A stretch of DNA of 64,000 bases, taken from the NCBI RefSeq assembly GCF_000788395.1, contig NZ_CP009889.1, forward strand, positions 1,554,490-1,618,489. The letters are read 5' to 3'. The DNA is from Pseudoalteromonas piratica. GTDB lineage: Bacteria > Pseudomonadota > Gammaproteobacteria > Enterobacterales > Alteromonadaceae. Positions 9,388 through 16,852 of this stretch are shown piece after piece (position 1 is the stretch's first letter; every line of letters begins with the position of its first letter). The notes under the pieces were generated by a model. It saw only the letters and a program-made list of their open reading frames with translations, searched no databases and had not been told where the DNA came from. A program made the position numbers and the translations under genes.

Positions 9388-9499
9388 CAGCAACCTCCAA
9401 GCGTTGTCATTCTGATGTAATACGAGGCAGGTATTAGGATGGTTTAATAAGTAAGCAATCAGAGAAATGCCAGCAAAAGTATGGGCTTTGCATATAGCT

Positions 9500-9850
9500 T
9501 TAAGAGTCGCCTTTTAAATACACGCCAATTTGCTTGCCTGAATATCTATGATTCTTAAATCCCCCCTGTTTAATCATTGGGAAATCACCCAAAAACTCAA
9601 CAATAAGCTGTTGAATTCGCAAAGACTCTGCGTCCATTTCTTTTGGCGCCACAATAAGCGGGGTGATCAGAAAATGCGAAAAGTCCTGTTCGCCATAAAC
9701 AACTCGATAGCCCTTTGCCTCAAATGCTTGTTTGACGACACTTATTTTTTTATCGCTGAGCGAGTTTGTATGAAGGTGAATAGTCAGCTTTTCCACTGAC
9801 GTGCATCCCACTAAAACAAGTAATGCAAAATAAGGTAGTGCGTATCTCAT
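9500..9850 (-). CDS. small lipoprotein of unknown function
   Basis: A 116-residue protein with a lipoprotein signal (YFALLVLVGC lipobox, Cys16). The mature part has a beta-alpha-beta look (LTIHLHTNSL, VVKQAFEAKGYRVVYG, FLITPLIVAP), reminiscent of small periplasmic partner domains that handle two-valued angles or ligands, but I do not recognise it. The purine stretch before the ATG (AAGG) is unusually close, so the start is moderately certain. Confidence 0.55.
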   Translation of the reverse strand: MRYALPYFALLVLVGCTSVEKLTIHLHTNSLSDKKISVVKQAFEAKGYRVVYGEQDFSHFLITPLIVAPKEMDAESLRIQQLIVEFLGDFPMIKQGGFKNHRYSGKQIGVYLKGDS

Positions 9851-9983
9851 CCTTGCTACCGAATCTGTTTTTTAAAAAAGGCAGTAATCGCGCCCCGTCC
9901 TTTAATATTTTTATCAGATAATTAAGTACTCAGCTATGAATAGATATTTCAATACTATGATTTTATTTTGTAGTAGCTCAGAC

Positions 9984-10007
9984 AATAAAAGAGCACCCTT
10001 GGGTGCT
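9984..10007 (-). terminator. Rho-independent terminator of the six-gene operon
   Basis: On the minus strand AGCACCC-AA-GGGTGCT is followed by CTTTTATT. It starts a few bases after the stop codon of the acyltransferase gene and closes the 12967-to-10011 gene block. Confidence 0.85.
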
Positions 10008-10010
10008 ATG

Positions 10011-10709
10011 TTATTCGCTTACACTTGTCGCAAGTGTCTTAAACCGTGCTAACAGTTTATCAAGCACAAACGGGTCACTGTTTGCATGATCAAAGCTGAT
10101 GCTAAGCGGCACAAACGGTTCGCCATTTATGATTTTACGTTGACCAAAATAAAATAACGGACGTCCGGTTTTTAACTTATTACGGTGAATTTGAAACGAC
10201 GAAAACGCCATATTTGGTAAGTTGCCAATAAATGGACACAGTGCCCACACTTCTTGCGACAGCACTTCTAACTTTGCGTCATTGCAATCTACTGATTGAC
10301 GGTAATAACGCGCAAACTCTGACCAAGATAATGACGTTACATTTTCTAAAATCACATCTTTAAAGCGCAGATCGCCACCCACTGCAATCGGGCAAAAGAT
10401 TGGTAGATTGTCAAAACGGTACCATTTTCCGTTAATATTTCGGGTGGAGAAAATCCATTCACTTTTCAGCGCTTTTGCCAAACACCAAATCAAAAATCCT
10501 TGGAATGAAGCACCTTCTGCCGACTGATAATAACGCTGATATGTCTCTCTTGCTTTTGCTAAAGGCAAATCAAGGGTGATCGATAAATAAGGGTCGCTCA
10601 CTAACTGATCATCATGAAAATAATCCATCGCCCAACGTTCATAAAACGACAGATCTTGCTCATCCAATAGCTGACCTTGGTATGTGTCTAGTAATGTATT
10701 TAGTTGCAT
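10011..10709 (-). CDS. chloramphenicol acetyltransferase (CAT)-fold acyltransferase
   Basis: A 232-residue protein of CAT length and layout: an N-terminal basic/aromatic region (FYERWAMDYF), central PIFCPIAVGGDLRF and ALCPFIGNLPNMAFSSF strands, and a C-terminal catalytic motif. The canonical CAT motif HHxxxDG is here DHANSDP: the catalytic His and the structural Asp remain, but the glycine is proline. This makes true chloramphenicol resistance doubtful and an acyl-CoA transfer to another hydroxyl or amine more likely. Its start overlaps the end of the FAD monooxygenase by 10 bases, so the two are translationally coupled and probably act on the same small molecule. Confidence 0.75.
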   Translation of the reverse strand: MQLNTLLDTYQGQLLDEQDLSFYERWAMDYFHDDQLVSDPYLSITLDLPLAKARETYQRYYQSAEGASFQGFLIWCLAKALKSEWIFSTRNINGKWYRFDNLPIFCPIAVGGDLRFKDVILENVTSLSWSEFARYYRQSVDCNDAKLEVLSQEVWALCPFIGNLPNMAFSSFQIHRNKLKTGRPLFYFGQRKIINGEPFVPLSISFDHANSDPFVLDKLLARFKTLATSVSE

Positions 10710-11830
10710 TTGTCAGCCTCCAGTTCAGTCATCAGTTTGCGCCACGCTTTTACATTTTGCGGCCCTTGTAAGCGAATAAGTGAATTGCGAATAAAACGCC
10801 CAAAACGGGATTTGCCCAGTTTGGCAAGACGAATAACTTTATTTGATTCAGAAACGACCCAAGTGATTTGTTTTAGACGTTTCGCTTTAAAGTCGGCTAA
10901 TGCCACATCGATGCTATAGGCATTTTGTAAGCAACGAGATAACGTGAGCACGTCGCTTAACGATTGTGCTACGCCTTGCTGTAAACTCGGGGGACAACCA
11001 TGCAACGCGTCACCAATCAGTACACATCGATCGGTATATACTTGTTTCGACATGACCGATTTTAAACTGCCTTGGTGTATCATTTTTGCTGATTCAATTG
11101 CATGCAAAACGGTTGGATGATAATCGGCAAACACTTCACAAATGCTTTTTTTCGGGTCGTTGTAAAGTGCTTTAATATACTGGTTATCTGCCTGACCATA
11201 ACAGTACACTTTGTTTTTGCTAATTGGATAAAACATAAATGCATCGGTATTGCCAACAAGATAACTAGGTTGCAAATTATCCGTTGGCATATTCACTAAA
11301 AAGCGCCACTGTGTCACGCCTAAGTCAGTAAGTTCTGGCTCAGCAAAAAGCAGCTCTCGAACACTTGAGTTGATGCCATCGGCACCAATAACTAGATCAT
11401 AATCAACCACAGCACCATCATTAAAACGTACAGATTGCGCGCTTTTGTGTTTGCGCACATCAATGACTGAGCGACTAAACTGAATGTGATCTAAAATACC
11501 TTCAGCAAGCGTTTCAATCAGATCTTTACGCGTTAACGCCACAAAGGGCTGGCTGGCTAAAATACCCTCGTTTAGGCTAGCTTTTGCTAACACTTCCCGT
11601 TGCTGGGTTTCAAAGCGAACTTCGTGAACTTGGTGAGCTTTGGCTAAAATAGCCTGTTTTAAACCCAAAACCTCAAGCTGCTGCATCGCATTACCTGGTA
11701 AACAAATACCCGCACCTAGGGTATTTAAACTTAACTGCTTTTCAATAATATCAGCTTCAATTTCTTGACGTTGCAACTCGCGATACATCAATAAACCGGC
11801 AATCCCTGCACCTACAATTAATACTTTCAT
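10700..11830 (-). CDS. FAD-dependent monooxygenase (PHBH/UbiH-like)
   Basis: A 376-residue class A flavoprotein monooxygenase. The dinucleotide motif VGAGIAG with following E (IIEK) is at residues 6-31, the DG motif is VIGADGINSSVRELL (about 147-161), and the second FAD motif is GDALHGCPPSLQQG (about 272-285). These enzymes hydroxylate or epoxidise aromatic or isoprenoid substrates with NAD(P)H and O2. The last 40 residues are basic and could touch the membrane. It precedes the CAT-fold acyltransferase with overlap and follows four small unknown genes; a hairpin terminator lies just upstream at 11841-11864. Substrate unknown. Confidence 0.85.
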   Translation of the reverse strand: MKVLIVGAGIAGLLMYRELQRQEIEADIIEKQLSLNTLGAGICLPGNAMQQLEVLGLKQAILAKAHQVHEVRFETQQREVLAKASLNEGILASQPFVALTRKDLIETLAEGILDHIQFSRSVIDVRKHKSAQSVRFNDGAVVDYDLVIGADGINSSVRELLFAEPELTDLGVTQWRFLVNMPTDNLQPSYLVGNTDAFMFYPISKNKVYCYGQADNQYIKALYNDPKKSICEVFADYHPTVLHAIESAKMIHQGSLKSVMSKQVYTDRCVLIGDALHGCPPSLQQGVAQSLSDVLTLSRCLQNAYSIDVALADFKAKRLKQITWVVSESNKVIRLAKLGKSRFGRFIRNSLIRLQGPQNVKAWRKLMTELEADKCN

Positions 11831-11840
11831 GTCTATACCT

Positions 11841-11864
11841 AAAAAAAGCCTCAGTTGAGGCTTT
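11841..11864 (-). terminator. internal terminator/attenuator between small genes and monooxygenase
   Basis: On the minus strand GCCTCA-AC-TGAGGC is followed by seven T residues, a textbook intrinsic terminator. It lies 33 bases after the stop codon of the 68-residue gene and only about 10 bases before the monooxygenase ATG. That leaves no room for a separate promoter downstream, so the last two genes must depend on partial read-through, antitermination or a promoter inside the upstream gene. Confidence 0.8.
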
Positions 11865-11896
11865 GGCTGGGGGATCCTGTTTTGAACAGGGAAACT

Positions 11897-12103
11897 TTAA
11901 TCAACGTCTGATTTAAGGGTCGATGCAAATTGCTCAAGCTGATTAGCGAGGCGGATTTGTGCATCAATTTCCATTAATTTCAGAATGTGATCCATCACTT
12001 TACTTTTTTCAGACTGAACACGACCATGCTGCCCTTGCTCGGCAATATATAGGTCTGCACTCTTCGCAACGTCTGTTAGTTTATTTACCATGTTATTTTG
12101 CAT
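11897..12103 (-). CDS. small helical protein, cluster gene 4
   Basis: A 68-residue protein from ATG 12103; an in-frame GTG at 12115 is possible but has no better ribosome-binding site. The start overlaps the stop of the preceding gene by 11 bases. The sequence is almost entirely helical with heptad-like hydrophobics (VMDHILKLMEIDAQIRLANQ), no cysteines and no membrane segment. I do not recognise a family. Its place in a tightly coupled row of small genes ahead of a monooxygenase suggests a structural or carrier-like partner rather than an enzyme. Confidence 0.6.
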   Translation of the reverse strand: MQNNMVNKLTDVAKSADLYIAEQGQHGRVQSEKSKVMDHILKLMEIDAQIRLANQLEQFASTLKSDVD

Positions 12104-12308
12104 TGTATTTCTCACTTGCGAGCAGTGAAATGCCGCATTTTAAAATTGAAAAATAGTCGCCATTAAAGGCATCGATAATTTGGTTTACGCGATCTTCACC
12201 GTATTGTTGTGTAATCGTATTAATCACCAGCTGATACATTATTTTTGTTTGCATTGGCGTCAGCTCTTGGCATTGGTGCTGATTAAACGACAGACTTACT
12301 TTATGCAT
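12093..12308 (-). CDS. small unknown protein, cluster gene 3
   Basis: A 71-residue protein from ATG 12308, with AAGGGAC 8-10 bases upstream; a TTG at 12332 is in frame but lies inside the upstream gene without a site. The ATG overlaps the TAA of the 127-residue gene (ATGCATAA), a coupled start. The sequence is helical with CQELTPMQTKIMYQLV and a central EDRVNQIIDAFNGD. No recognised domain. Confidence 0.6.
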   Translation of the reverse strand: MHKVSLSFNQHQCQELTPMQTKIMYQLVINTITQQYGEDRVNQIIDAFNGDYFSILKCGISLLASEKYNAK

Positions 12309-12684
12309 AATGCTGTCCCTTAATAACGCCAATCGCGGGTGAATTTAAAACACTGAATGTCTCAACCAGTTTTTCATTGGTATAAAAAACCGAGCGCGAG
12401 AACCAAAAATTTTTTTCTGTTCCGCGTAAAAATTGCACTAGTTTTTTGATCTTGCTATCACATAGCTTTTCACAATGGCTCAAACTCACTTCTTTGCTAT
12501 TAATCATAAGCTTGAGTACTTTATGCCTGTGATAAAATACGTTTAGTTGTGCTTCAAAATGCGTTTGACGAGATAACACCACTTGTGAGTAATCTTCATC
12601 AAATAAGCGCTCCATTAACGCTTGTGTATGCAGTGCAAATTCAGAAACAGACATTCCGGCACCATAAATTTCAGCATTTGGCAT
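12301..12684 (-). CDS. unknown protein, cluster gene 2
   Basis: A 127-residue cytosolic protein with GAGGGG 8 bases before its ATG. The N-terminal half is helical (MSVSEFALHTQALMERLF), the middle is basic (FYHRHKVLKL) and contains SLSHCEKLCDSKIKK, and the C-terminal half is beta-like. No family recognised. Its start overlaps the previous gene by 14 bases. Confidence 0.6.
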   Translation of the reverse strand: MPNAEIYGAGMSVSEFALHTQALMERLFDEDYSQVVLSRQTHFEAQLNVFYHRHKVLKLMINSKEVSLSHCEKLCDSKIKKLVQFLRGTEKNFWFSRSVFYTNEKLVETFSVLNSPAIGVIKGQHYA

Positions 12685-12967
12685 AGTGCATCCCCTCTTT
12701 AATTACGCGAGATAAACAGGCTGAAAATTGCTGTTTTTGCGTTTCAGACGGTATATGCACCCCTTGATTCGAATGTTCTATATTTAGCGCATTCAAACAA
12801 AAGTCCTCATCAAACTGCACCATGACACAATAGTGAAGTCCGGAGTATAAGAAGCATTTTATGGTTAGTTCGTCATGATTGATGACATCCACATCAATAC
12901 TAACGCTGTCATTTTCATAGCTTTTTAACGCTGCTTCAAAACGTCTCGCTGCTTTTTTTATTAACAA
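12671..12967 (-). CDS. unknown protein, first gene of the six-gene cluster
   Basis: A 98-residue protein. The likely start is TTG 12967 with GAGG about 8 bases upstream; no ATG fits better. A basic N-terminus (IKKAARRFEAALK) is followed by an acidic beta-rich region (SVSIDVDVINHDELTIKCFLYSGLHYCVMVQFD, described here only by its short pieces SIDVDV and CFLYSGLHY) and a helical tail. In size, charge and fold hints it resembles small binding or chaperone-like proteins, but there is no firm match. It opens a row of six minus-strand genes. Confidence 0.55.
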   Translation of the reverse strand: MLIKKAARRFEAALKSYENDSVSIDVDVINHDELTIKCFLYSGLHYCVMVQFDEDFCLNALNIEHSNQGVHIPSETQKQQFSACLSRVIKEGMHYAKC

Positions 12968-13701
12968 ACCTGTACCTCATTCATTCCCCAAGGCGATGCA
13001 TTGTGATGAGCGAGCGGGTGAAAATCAAATTTCTAAAAACACAATTGAATTAAACATTTACAACATTTTTTTTACAGAAAACAAAAAATGATAGCGCTTA
13101 CATAAATTGTGATTACAGATGATTACAGATTCAAAAATGAGCAAATTGCTCAAAAATCGTGTTTGCTGTAAACGTGCAAGATTTGGCAGGGAAATCCTTA
13201 GAAAAGGTGCGGATATATAATGTATACAGAAAATAAATTAGTTTGCTAATAAAAAAGGCTGATAACAACTTTCGGGACAAGGTTAATAAAAGAAAAATTA
13301 AACGTTAAAAAAACCATTAACATTGAAGAGAAAAGTTAGAACCTAAACTATCACTTAAAGATATAAGTAATTACAAAATGAAATATAGGATCAATATAAA
13401 ATAACTAAAAAGCACTCAAAAAGCGTAATTTTCGCGCTATAAAACATTTCATTTACAAAAATATGACACAATTAGCGCTAAATGCTTTGTAAAAAAATGT
13501 AAACGAGCACCAATAAAAGCCTTTTTGTAACCAGTGCCATATCGTTATTCAAACAACATGGTTAGTTTATCAAACACAGTCGTTGTTTTTTATAAAACAC
13601 GATGAAAGCCGTTATAAGTGAGATAAAAATAATGTGCCCAAGCAATTGTTGGCAGACAATAACCGGGCACATTATGTTAAGGAACTTGTTCAAGTAGCCG
13701 A
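12968..13701. other. AT-rich intergenic region upstream of the six-gene cluster
   Basis: This 734-base stretch holds the terminator of the desaturase gene (13624-13674) and presumably the promoter of the six-gene cluster. It is strongly AT-rich, with a tandem GATTACAGAT repeat (about 13112-13131), a GAGCAAATTGCTC dyad (about 13139-13151) and several TTTACA/TGTAAA motifs that could be operators. One 27-codon open frame at 13137-13220 lacks a ribosome-binding site and is not called. I see no RNA gene. Confidence 0.6.
13624..13674 (-). terminator. terminator of the desaturase operon
   Basis: On the minus strand TAATGTGCCC pairs perfectly with GGGCACATTA (10 bp). The 25-base loop has its own small ATTGT/ACAAT pairing. 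ATTTTTAT follows the stem. It lies about 28 bases beyond the desaturase stop codon. Confidence 0.8.
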
Positions 13702-14763
13702 TTAAGGCAACGAGTAGCGCAGTATACGTTTAACCACTGAGCTATATTGCTTTAAAAAGCTGCCTGTATTGTATTGAATGCCGTGTTCGAGAAATACCTG
13801 TTGTACTTTAGGCGCAATTTCACGGTAGCGCTTAGCTGGCATATCAGGAAATAGATGATGTTCAATTTGAAAACTCAAATGTCCTGTTAATACATGAAAC
13901 CAATTGCTGCCTTTGATATTGGAAGAACCCAACGCCTGGCGGTAATACCACTGCCCTTTCGTCTCGTTTTCACATTCTTTTTCACTGAATGTTTTTACAT
14001 CACCAGTAAAATGACCACAAAATATAATGGTTGATGTCCATAGATTACGTAACAAGTTGGCAATTAGATTACCTATTAATACCCATAAAAAGAATGGACC
14101 CGCTAACAATGGAAAAATCAGGTAGTCTTTAATTAATTGGCGAGCGCCTTTGCTAAAAAAACGTGTTTTTAATTCACTGTGCGGCACTTTATAGTCGCGG
14201 TTGTCTTTTTTCTTCCCAAAAAACACACGCTCAGCAGCGAGTTCATGGTAAGACACCCCCCATTGGAATAGCACGCTGAGGTTTAAGTATGTGAAAAATT
14301 GCCAAAGGTTTTTTACACGCCAACGAAAATCGTTTGATAAACGCAGTAAGCCATAACCGAAGTCGCGATCTTTACCGATAATATTGGTGTAAGTATGGTG
14401 CTCAAAATTATGTACCCGATTCCAACTTTTACCGTCGCAGGCAATGTCCCACTCATACGCTTTGGAATTAATGTGCTTATCGTTCATCCAGTCATACTGG
14501 CCATGCATCACATTGTGACCTATTTCCATATTGTCGAGAATTTTTGCAGTCGCGAGTGCCAATACACCGACAAGCCAAAGCCACGGTGAAACAAAGCCTA
14601 GCACCAATAAAATACGACCTGACCATTCCAAAATTCGCTGCATCACAATTACACGACGAATGTAGTTTGCGTCTTGCTCACCCACTTTCGCCATCGTTGT
14701 TGCTTGGATTTCATTTAACTGTTGAGCGAGTAAATCATAATTAGGTTCTGCTACTGTGTTCAA
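13702..14763 (-). CDS. membrane fatty-acid (acyl-CoA) desaturase
   Basis: A 353-residue integral membrane di-iron desaturase. All three histidine boxes are present: H83-N-V-M-H87, H118-NFE-H122-H123 and Q-I-E-H302-H303, plus an extra His in FCGHF (251). Hydrophobic segments lie at about 50-75, 155-170, 212-235 and 240-250. It overlaps the 3' end of the ferredoxin reductase gene by 4 bases (coupled start). The same pair occurs as DesB/reductase in Pseudomonas and DesA3/reductase in mycobacteria, where it introduces a Delta-9 double bond into saturated acyl-CoA using NADPH electrons. Confidence 0.92.
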   Translation of the reverse strand: MNTVAEPNYDLLAQQLNEIQATTMAKVGEQDANYIRRVIVMQRILEWSGRILLVLGFVSPWLWLVGVLALATAKILDNMEIGHNVMHGQYDWMNDKHINSKAYEWDIACDGKSWNRVHNFEHHTYTNIIGKDRDFGYGLLRLSNDFRWRVKNLWQFFTYLNLSVLFQWGVSYHELAAERVFFGKKKDNRDYKVPHSELKTRFFSKGARQLIKDYLIFPLLAGPFFLWVLIGNLIANLLRNLWTSTIIFCGHFTGDVKTFSEKECENETKGQWYYRQALGSSNIKGSNWFHVLTGHLSFQIEHHLFPDMPAKRYREIAPKVQQVFLEHGIQYNTGSFLKQYSSVVKRILRYSLP

Positions 14764-15812
14764 GCCTTAAACTCCACATCTGACACGACTTGCGATACGC
14801 ATAATTGAATTAGTTCCTCTCCGTAATCGGATAACTTACCGGTGCGTATATCACGCACTACCCCCTTTTTCTTTACACACTGGCATTGATGGCAAATGCC
14901 CATGCCACAGCCATAAGGCACATTAATGTTGTTTGCTTGAAACTGCGCCAATAGGGGTTGTTGATTGTCGGCACTGAATTTAATACCACCATGATCCACT
15001 TGAAAATGCGCTTTTTCATCTCCAGTTGAATGCAAATCAACCAGTGAAAAATGTTCACTGCTCAAGCTTTGCTGATGCATTAGTGCGTAGTCGCGAATCG
15101 TTTTATGAAAATCATTAGGGCCGCACACCATCCAATGCGTGTTATGGCAATCAGGTAATTTTTTAACAACATCACCATCAATACTTCGGCTCAGTAGGGT
15201 AAAAGTAAAATTTGGTAAACGATTGCTTAAGCTCTCAAGCTCCGCCACGAGTAAATGGGCATTTGGTTTCGCGTAATAAAACAAATGAATTGGCTGAGCC
15301 ACCTCATGGAGTGCTTGATGCAACATTGCAATAAAAGGCGTAATACCTGTGCCTGCTGCAAATAAGCTAACAGCGTTAGACTGAGGTAATAAAAACGTTC
15401 CTTTCGGTTTGGAAATATTAACCCAAGCGTTAACAGTTAAACGTGACAAAAACGGGGTAAATAACCCAGCGTCCTGTTGCTTTATAACTAAACGAATCAC
15501 CCCTTCATGCATTGCTTGATTGGGGCTTGAGGCAATAGTAAATACTCGGGTGCTTAATCGGCCGTTAATATCAATCGTTAATTCAATATGTTGTCCAGCT
15601 TGATGGGTCGGCCAGCGCGACTCTGTTTTAAGTTCTAGCGCTACCGTTTTATTGGCAATTAAGGTTACCGAGAGCACTTTGGCACGATAATACCCGTCGC
15701 GCCAACTGGGTTTAAATAATTGGATAACAGGCTCGAGATAACCAGCCATTGAACTATGATGAAAGAACTGTTTACTAAACCAATTTGTTAAGGGATTGAA
15801 TATTAAACTCAT
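14760..15812 (-). CDS. ferredoxin reductase partner of the desaturase (FAD/NAD(P)H, 2Fe-2S)
   Basis: A 350-residue electron-transfer protein with three parts: an FAD-binding barrel (STRVFTIASSP, about 90-100), an NAD(P)-binding domain (LFAAGTGITPFIAML and MVCGPNDF) and a C-terminal plant-type 2Fe-2S ferredoxin with C302, C307, C310 and C338. It passes electrons from NAD(P)H to the di-iron desaturase encoded next. The start codon sits only 5 bases from a palindromic operator and no good ribosome-binding site is visible, so translation may begin on a very short leader. Confidence 0.9.
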   Translation of the reverse strand: MSLIFNPLTNWFSKQFFHHSSMAGYLEPVIQLFKPSWRDGYYRAKVLSVTLIANKTVALELKTESRWPTHQAGQHIELTIDINGRLSTRVFTIASSPNQAMHEGVIRLVIKQQDAGLFTPFLSRLTVNAWVNISKPKGTFLLPQSNAVSLFAAGTGITPFIAMLHQALHEVAQPIHLFYYAKPNAHLLVAELESLSNRLPNFTFTLLSRSIDGDVVKKLPDCHNTHWMVCGPNDFHKTIRDYALMHQQSLSSEHFSLVDLHSTGDEKAHFQVDHGGIKFSADNQQPLLAQFQANNINVPYGCGMGICHQCQCVKKKGVVRDIRTGKLSDYGEELIQLCVSQVVSDVEFKA

Positions 15813-15816
15813 TTAA

Positions 15817-15855
15817 ACTTACACGTGTACGCCCAATCAGCGTACAAGTGTAAGC
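15817..15855. promoter_or_regulatory. twin FabR/DesT-like operators at the desaturase promoter
   Basis: Two 16-bp sites: ACTTACACGTGTACGC at 15817-15832 and GCGTACAAGTGTAAGC at 15840-15855, each fitting GCGTACA-NN-TGTANGC and lying 23 bp centre to centre in opposite orientation. Together they also form a 15-bp inverted repeat with one mismatch. From memory the TetR regulators FabR and DesT, which control unsaturated fatty-acid genes, bind very similar palindromes. The second site covers the -10 box, which implies repression. Confidence 0.75.
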
Positions 15856-15875
15856 TGAAAAGTTTTTCGAAACAA
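15847..15875 (-). promoter_or_regulatory. sigma-70-type promoter of the desaturase operon
   Basis: On the minus strand TTGTTT (15870-15875), a 17-bp spacer and TACACT (15847-15852). The -10 box is inside the second palindromic operator. Transcription would start close to the reductase start codon. Confidence 0.6.
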
Positions 15876-16138
15876 CCCCCTACCGTACCGAAATAGAGCT
15901 TTTACTTTAATGAGAAAGTGGTATTTTCGCTTGTCAAAGCGCTCTTTGTAGCACTTATAAATTCATTTTAAATATTAAAAACAGCACGTTAGAATTTCAC
16001 TCAATTGACGAATACAAATTTAAATTACCTTTTAAAAGCGTATAAATTTTTTAATAAATCACTTCAAGAGTACAAAAAAGAACCAAATGTATACTCCCAC
16101 CGTATTGCAGAGAACTACCTGATTGTTGGAGAGACAAC

Positions 16139-16588
16139 ATGCACTATCTCATCACCACTTCAAATTACGACGATTTCATGGCAATAAAAAACACCCTAGA
16201 TCCGGTTTCTGACGTTGACAACATTTCTGAAATTTGTGGACGACAAAAGCACCCGTGGCATGTTTGGCTTACTCATAAATTCGCAAACATTGTTTTGGCA
16301 GAGATCTTGTTATTTGTCTCTTTGCTAATAACAACCGTGACATTAACTTACTTATTTGAATGGACAATGATGCTTAGCATCGCTTTTTTTATTGCAGTAA
16401 GTTTATTTTCTGTCTGGGTGAGCGGGTTAGTGGGGTGGCATACTCTACATTTATACATTATTTGCCAAAACCTCACAGAAAATGAGGAACACCCACTCGC
16501 ATTACTAGTTGATGTCGAACAAGACAGCGAATTGAAACAGATCGTGTCAGGCTATTCATCGAGTAAGTTAACATTGCTTGACGAGTAA
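16139..16588 (+). CDS. two-helix membrane protein of unknown function
   Basis: A 149-residue protein; ATG 16139 has GGAG 7-8 bases upstream. An N-terminal cytosolic region of about 50 residues is followed by two long hydrophobic segments (about 53-75 and 80-105) and an acidic tail (VDVEQDSELKQ). No family recognised. A perfect 10-bp hairpin follows at 16599. Confidence 0.6.
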   Translation: MHYLITTSNYDDFMAIKNTLDPVSDVDNISEICGRQKHPWHVWLTHKFANIVLAEILLFVSLLITTVTLTYLFEWTMMLSIAFFIAVSLFSVWVSGLVGWHTLHLYIICQNLTENEEHPLALLVDVEQDSELKQIVSGYSSSKLTLLDE

Positions 16589-16598
16589 ATTTTGATTA

Positions 16599-16622
16599 AG
16601 GGTTAACTGAATAGTTAACCCT
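16599..16622. terminator. perfect 10-bp hairpin downstream of the membrane protein gene
   Basis: AGGGTTAACT-GAAT-AGTTAACCCT. The stem is perfect but the following CAATTAC has no real T run, so termination is likely weak or the hairpin acts as an mRNA end stabiliser. Confidence 0.5.
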
Positions 16623-16852
16623 CAATTACAACCAAATTAGTGTTTTACTGCACGCAAGTTTTAGTATCGTAATCACTAACCATGATGCAATGTGCTCTAA
16701 TAATTAAAGCTTAAAGATACACATCCAAAACCGCGAACAATTAATTCAAATACTCAATATTAAGAAAAATACCTTATCCTAAACACCAACAAGCAGACTC
16801 AAATTTTGAATCTCAACTATAGTTAATACATTCTTATATAACAGGTATTTTT

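Noticed and set aside
10011..10709. Annotating the CAT-fold protein as a chloramphenicol resistance gene
   Set aside because: The HHxxxDG motif is changed to DHANSDP and the gene is coupled to a monooxygenase; a biosynthetic role is more likely.
13137..13220. A 27-codon strongly basic frame (starts MSKLLKNRVCCKRAR) in the region upstream of the six-gene cluster
   Set aside because: No ribosome-binding site before the ATG and the surroundings are AT-rich noise; only conservation could rescue it.
16005..16187. A 60-codon plus-strand frame with a TTG start before the two-helix membrane protein
   Set aside because: It lacks a ribosome-binding site, overlaps a well-supported gene in another frame and has no recognisable features.
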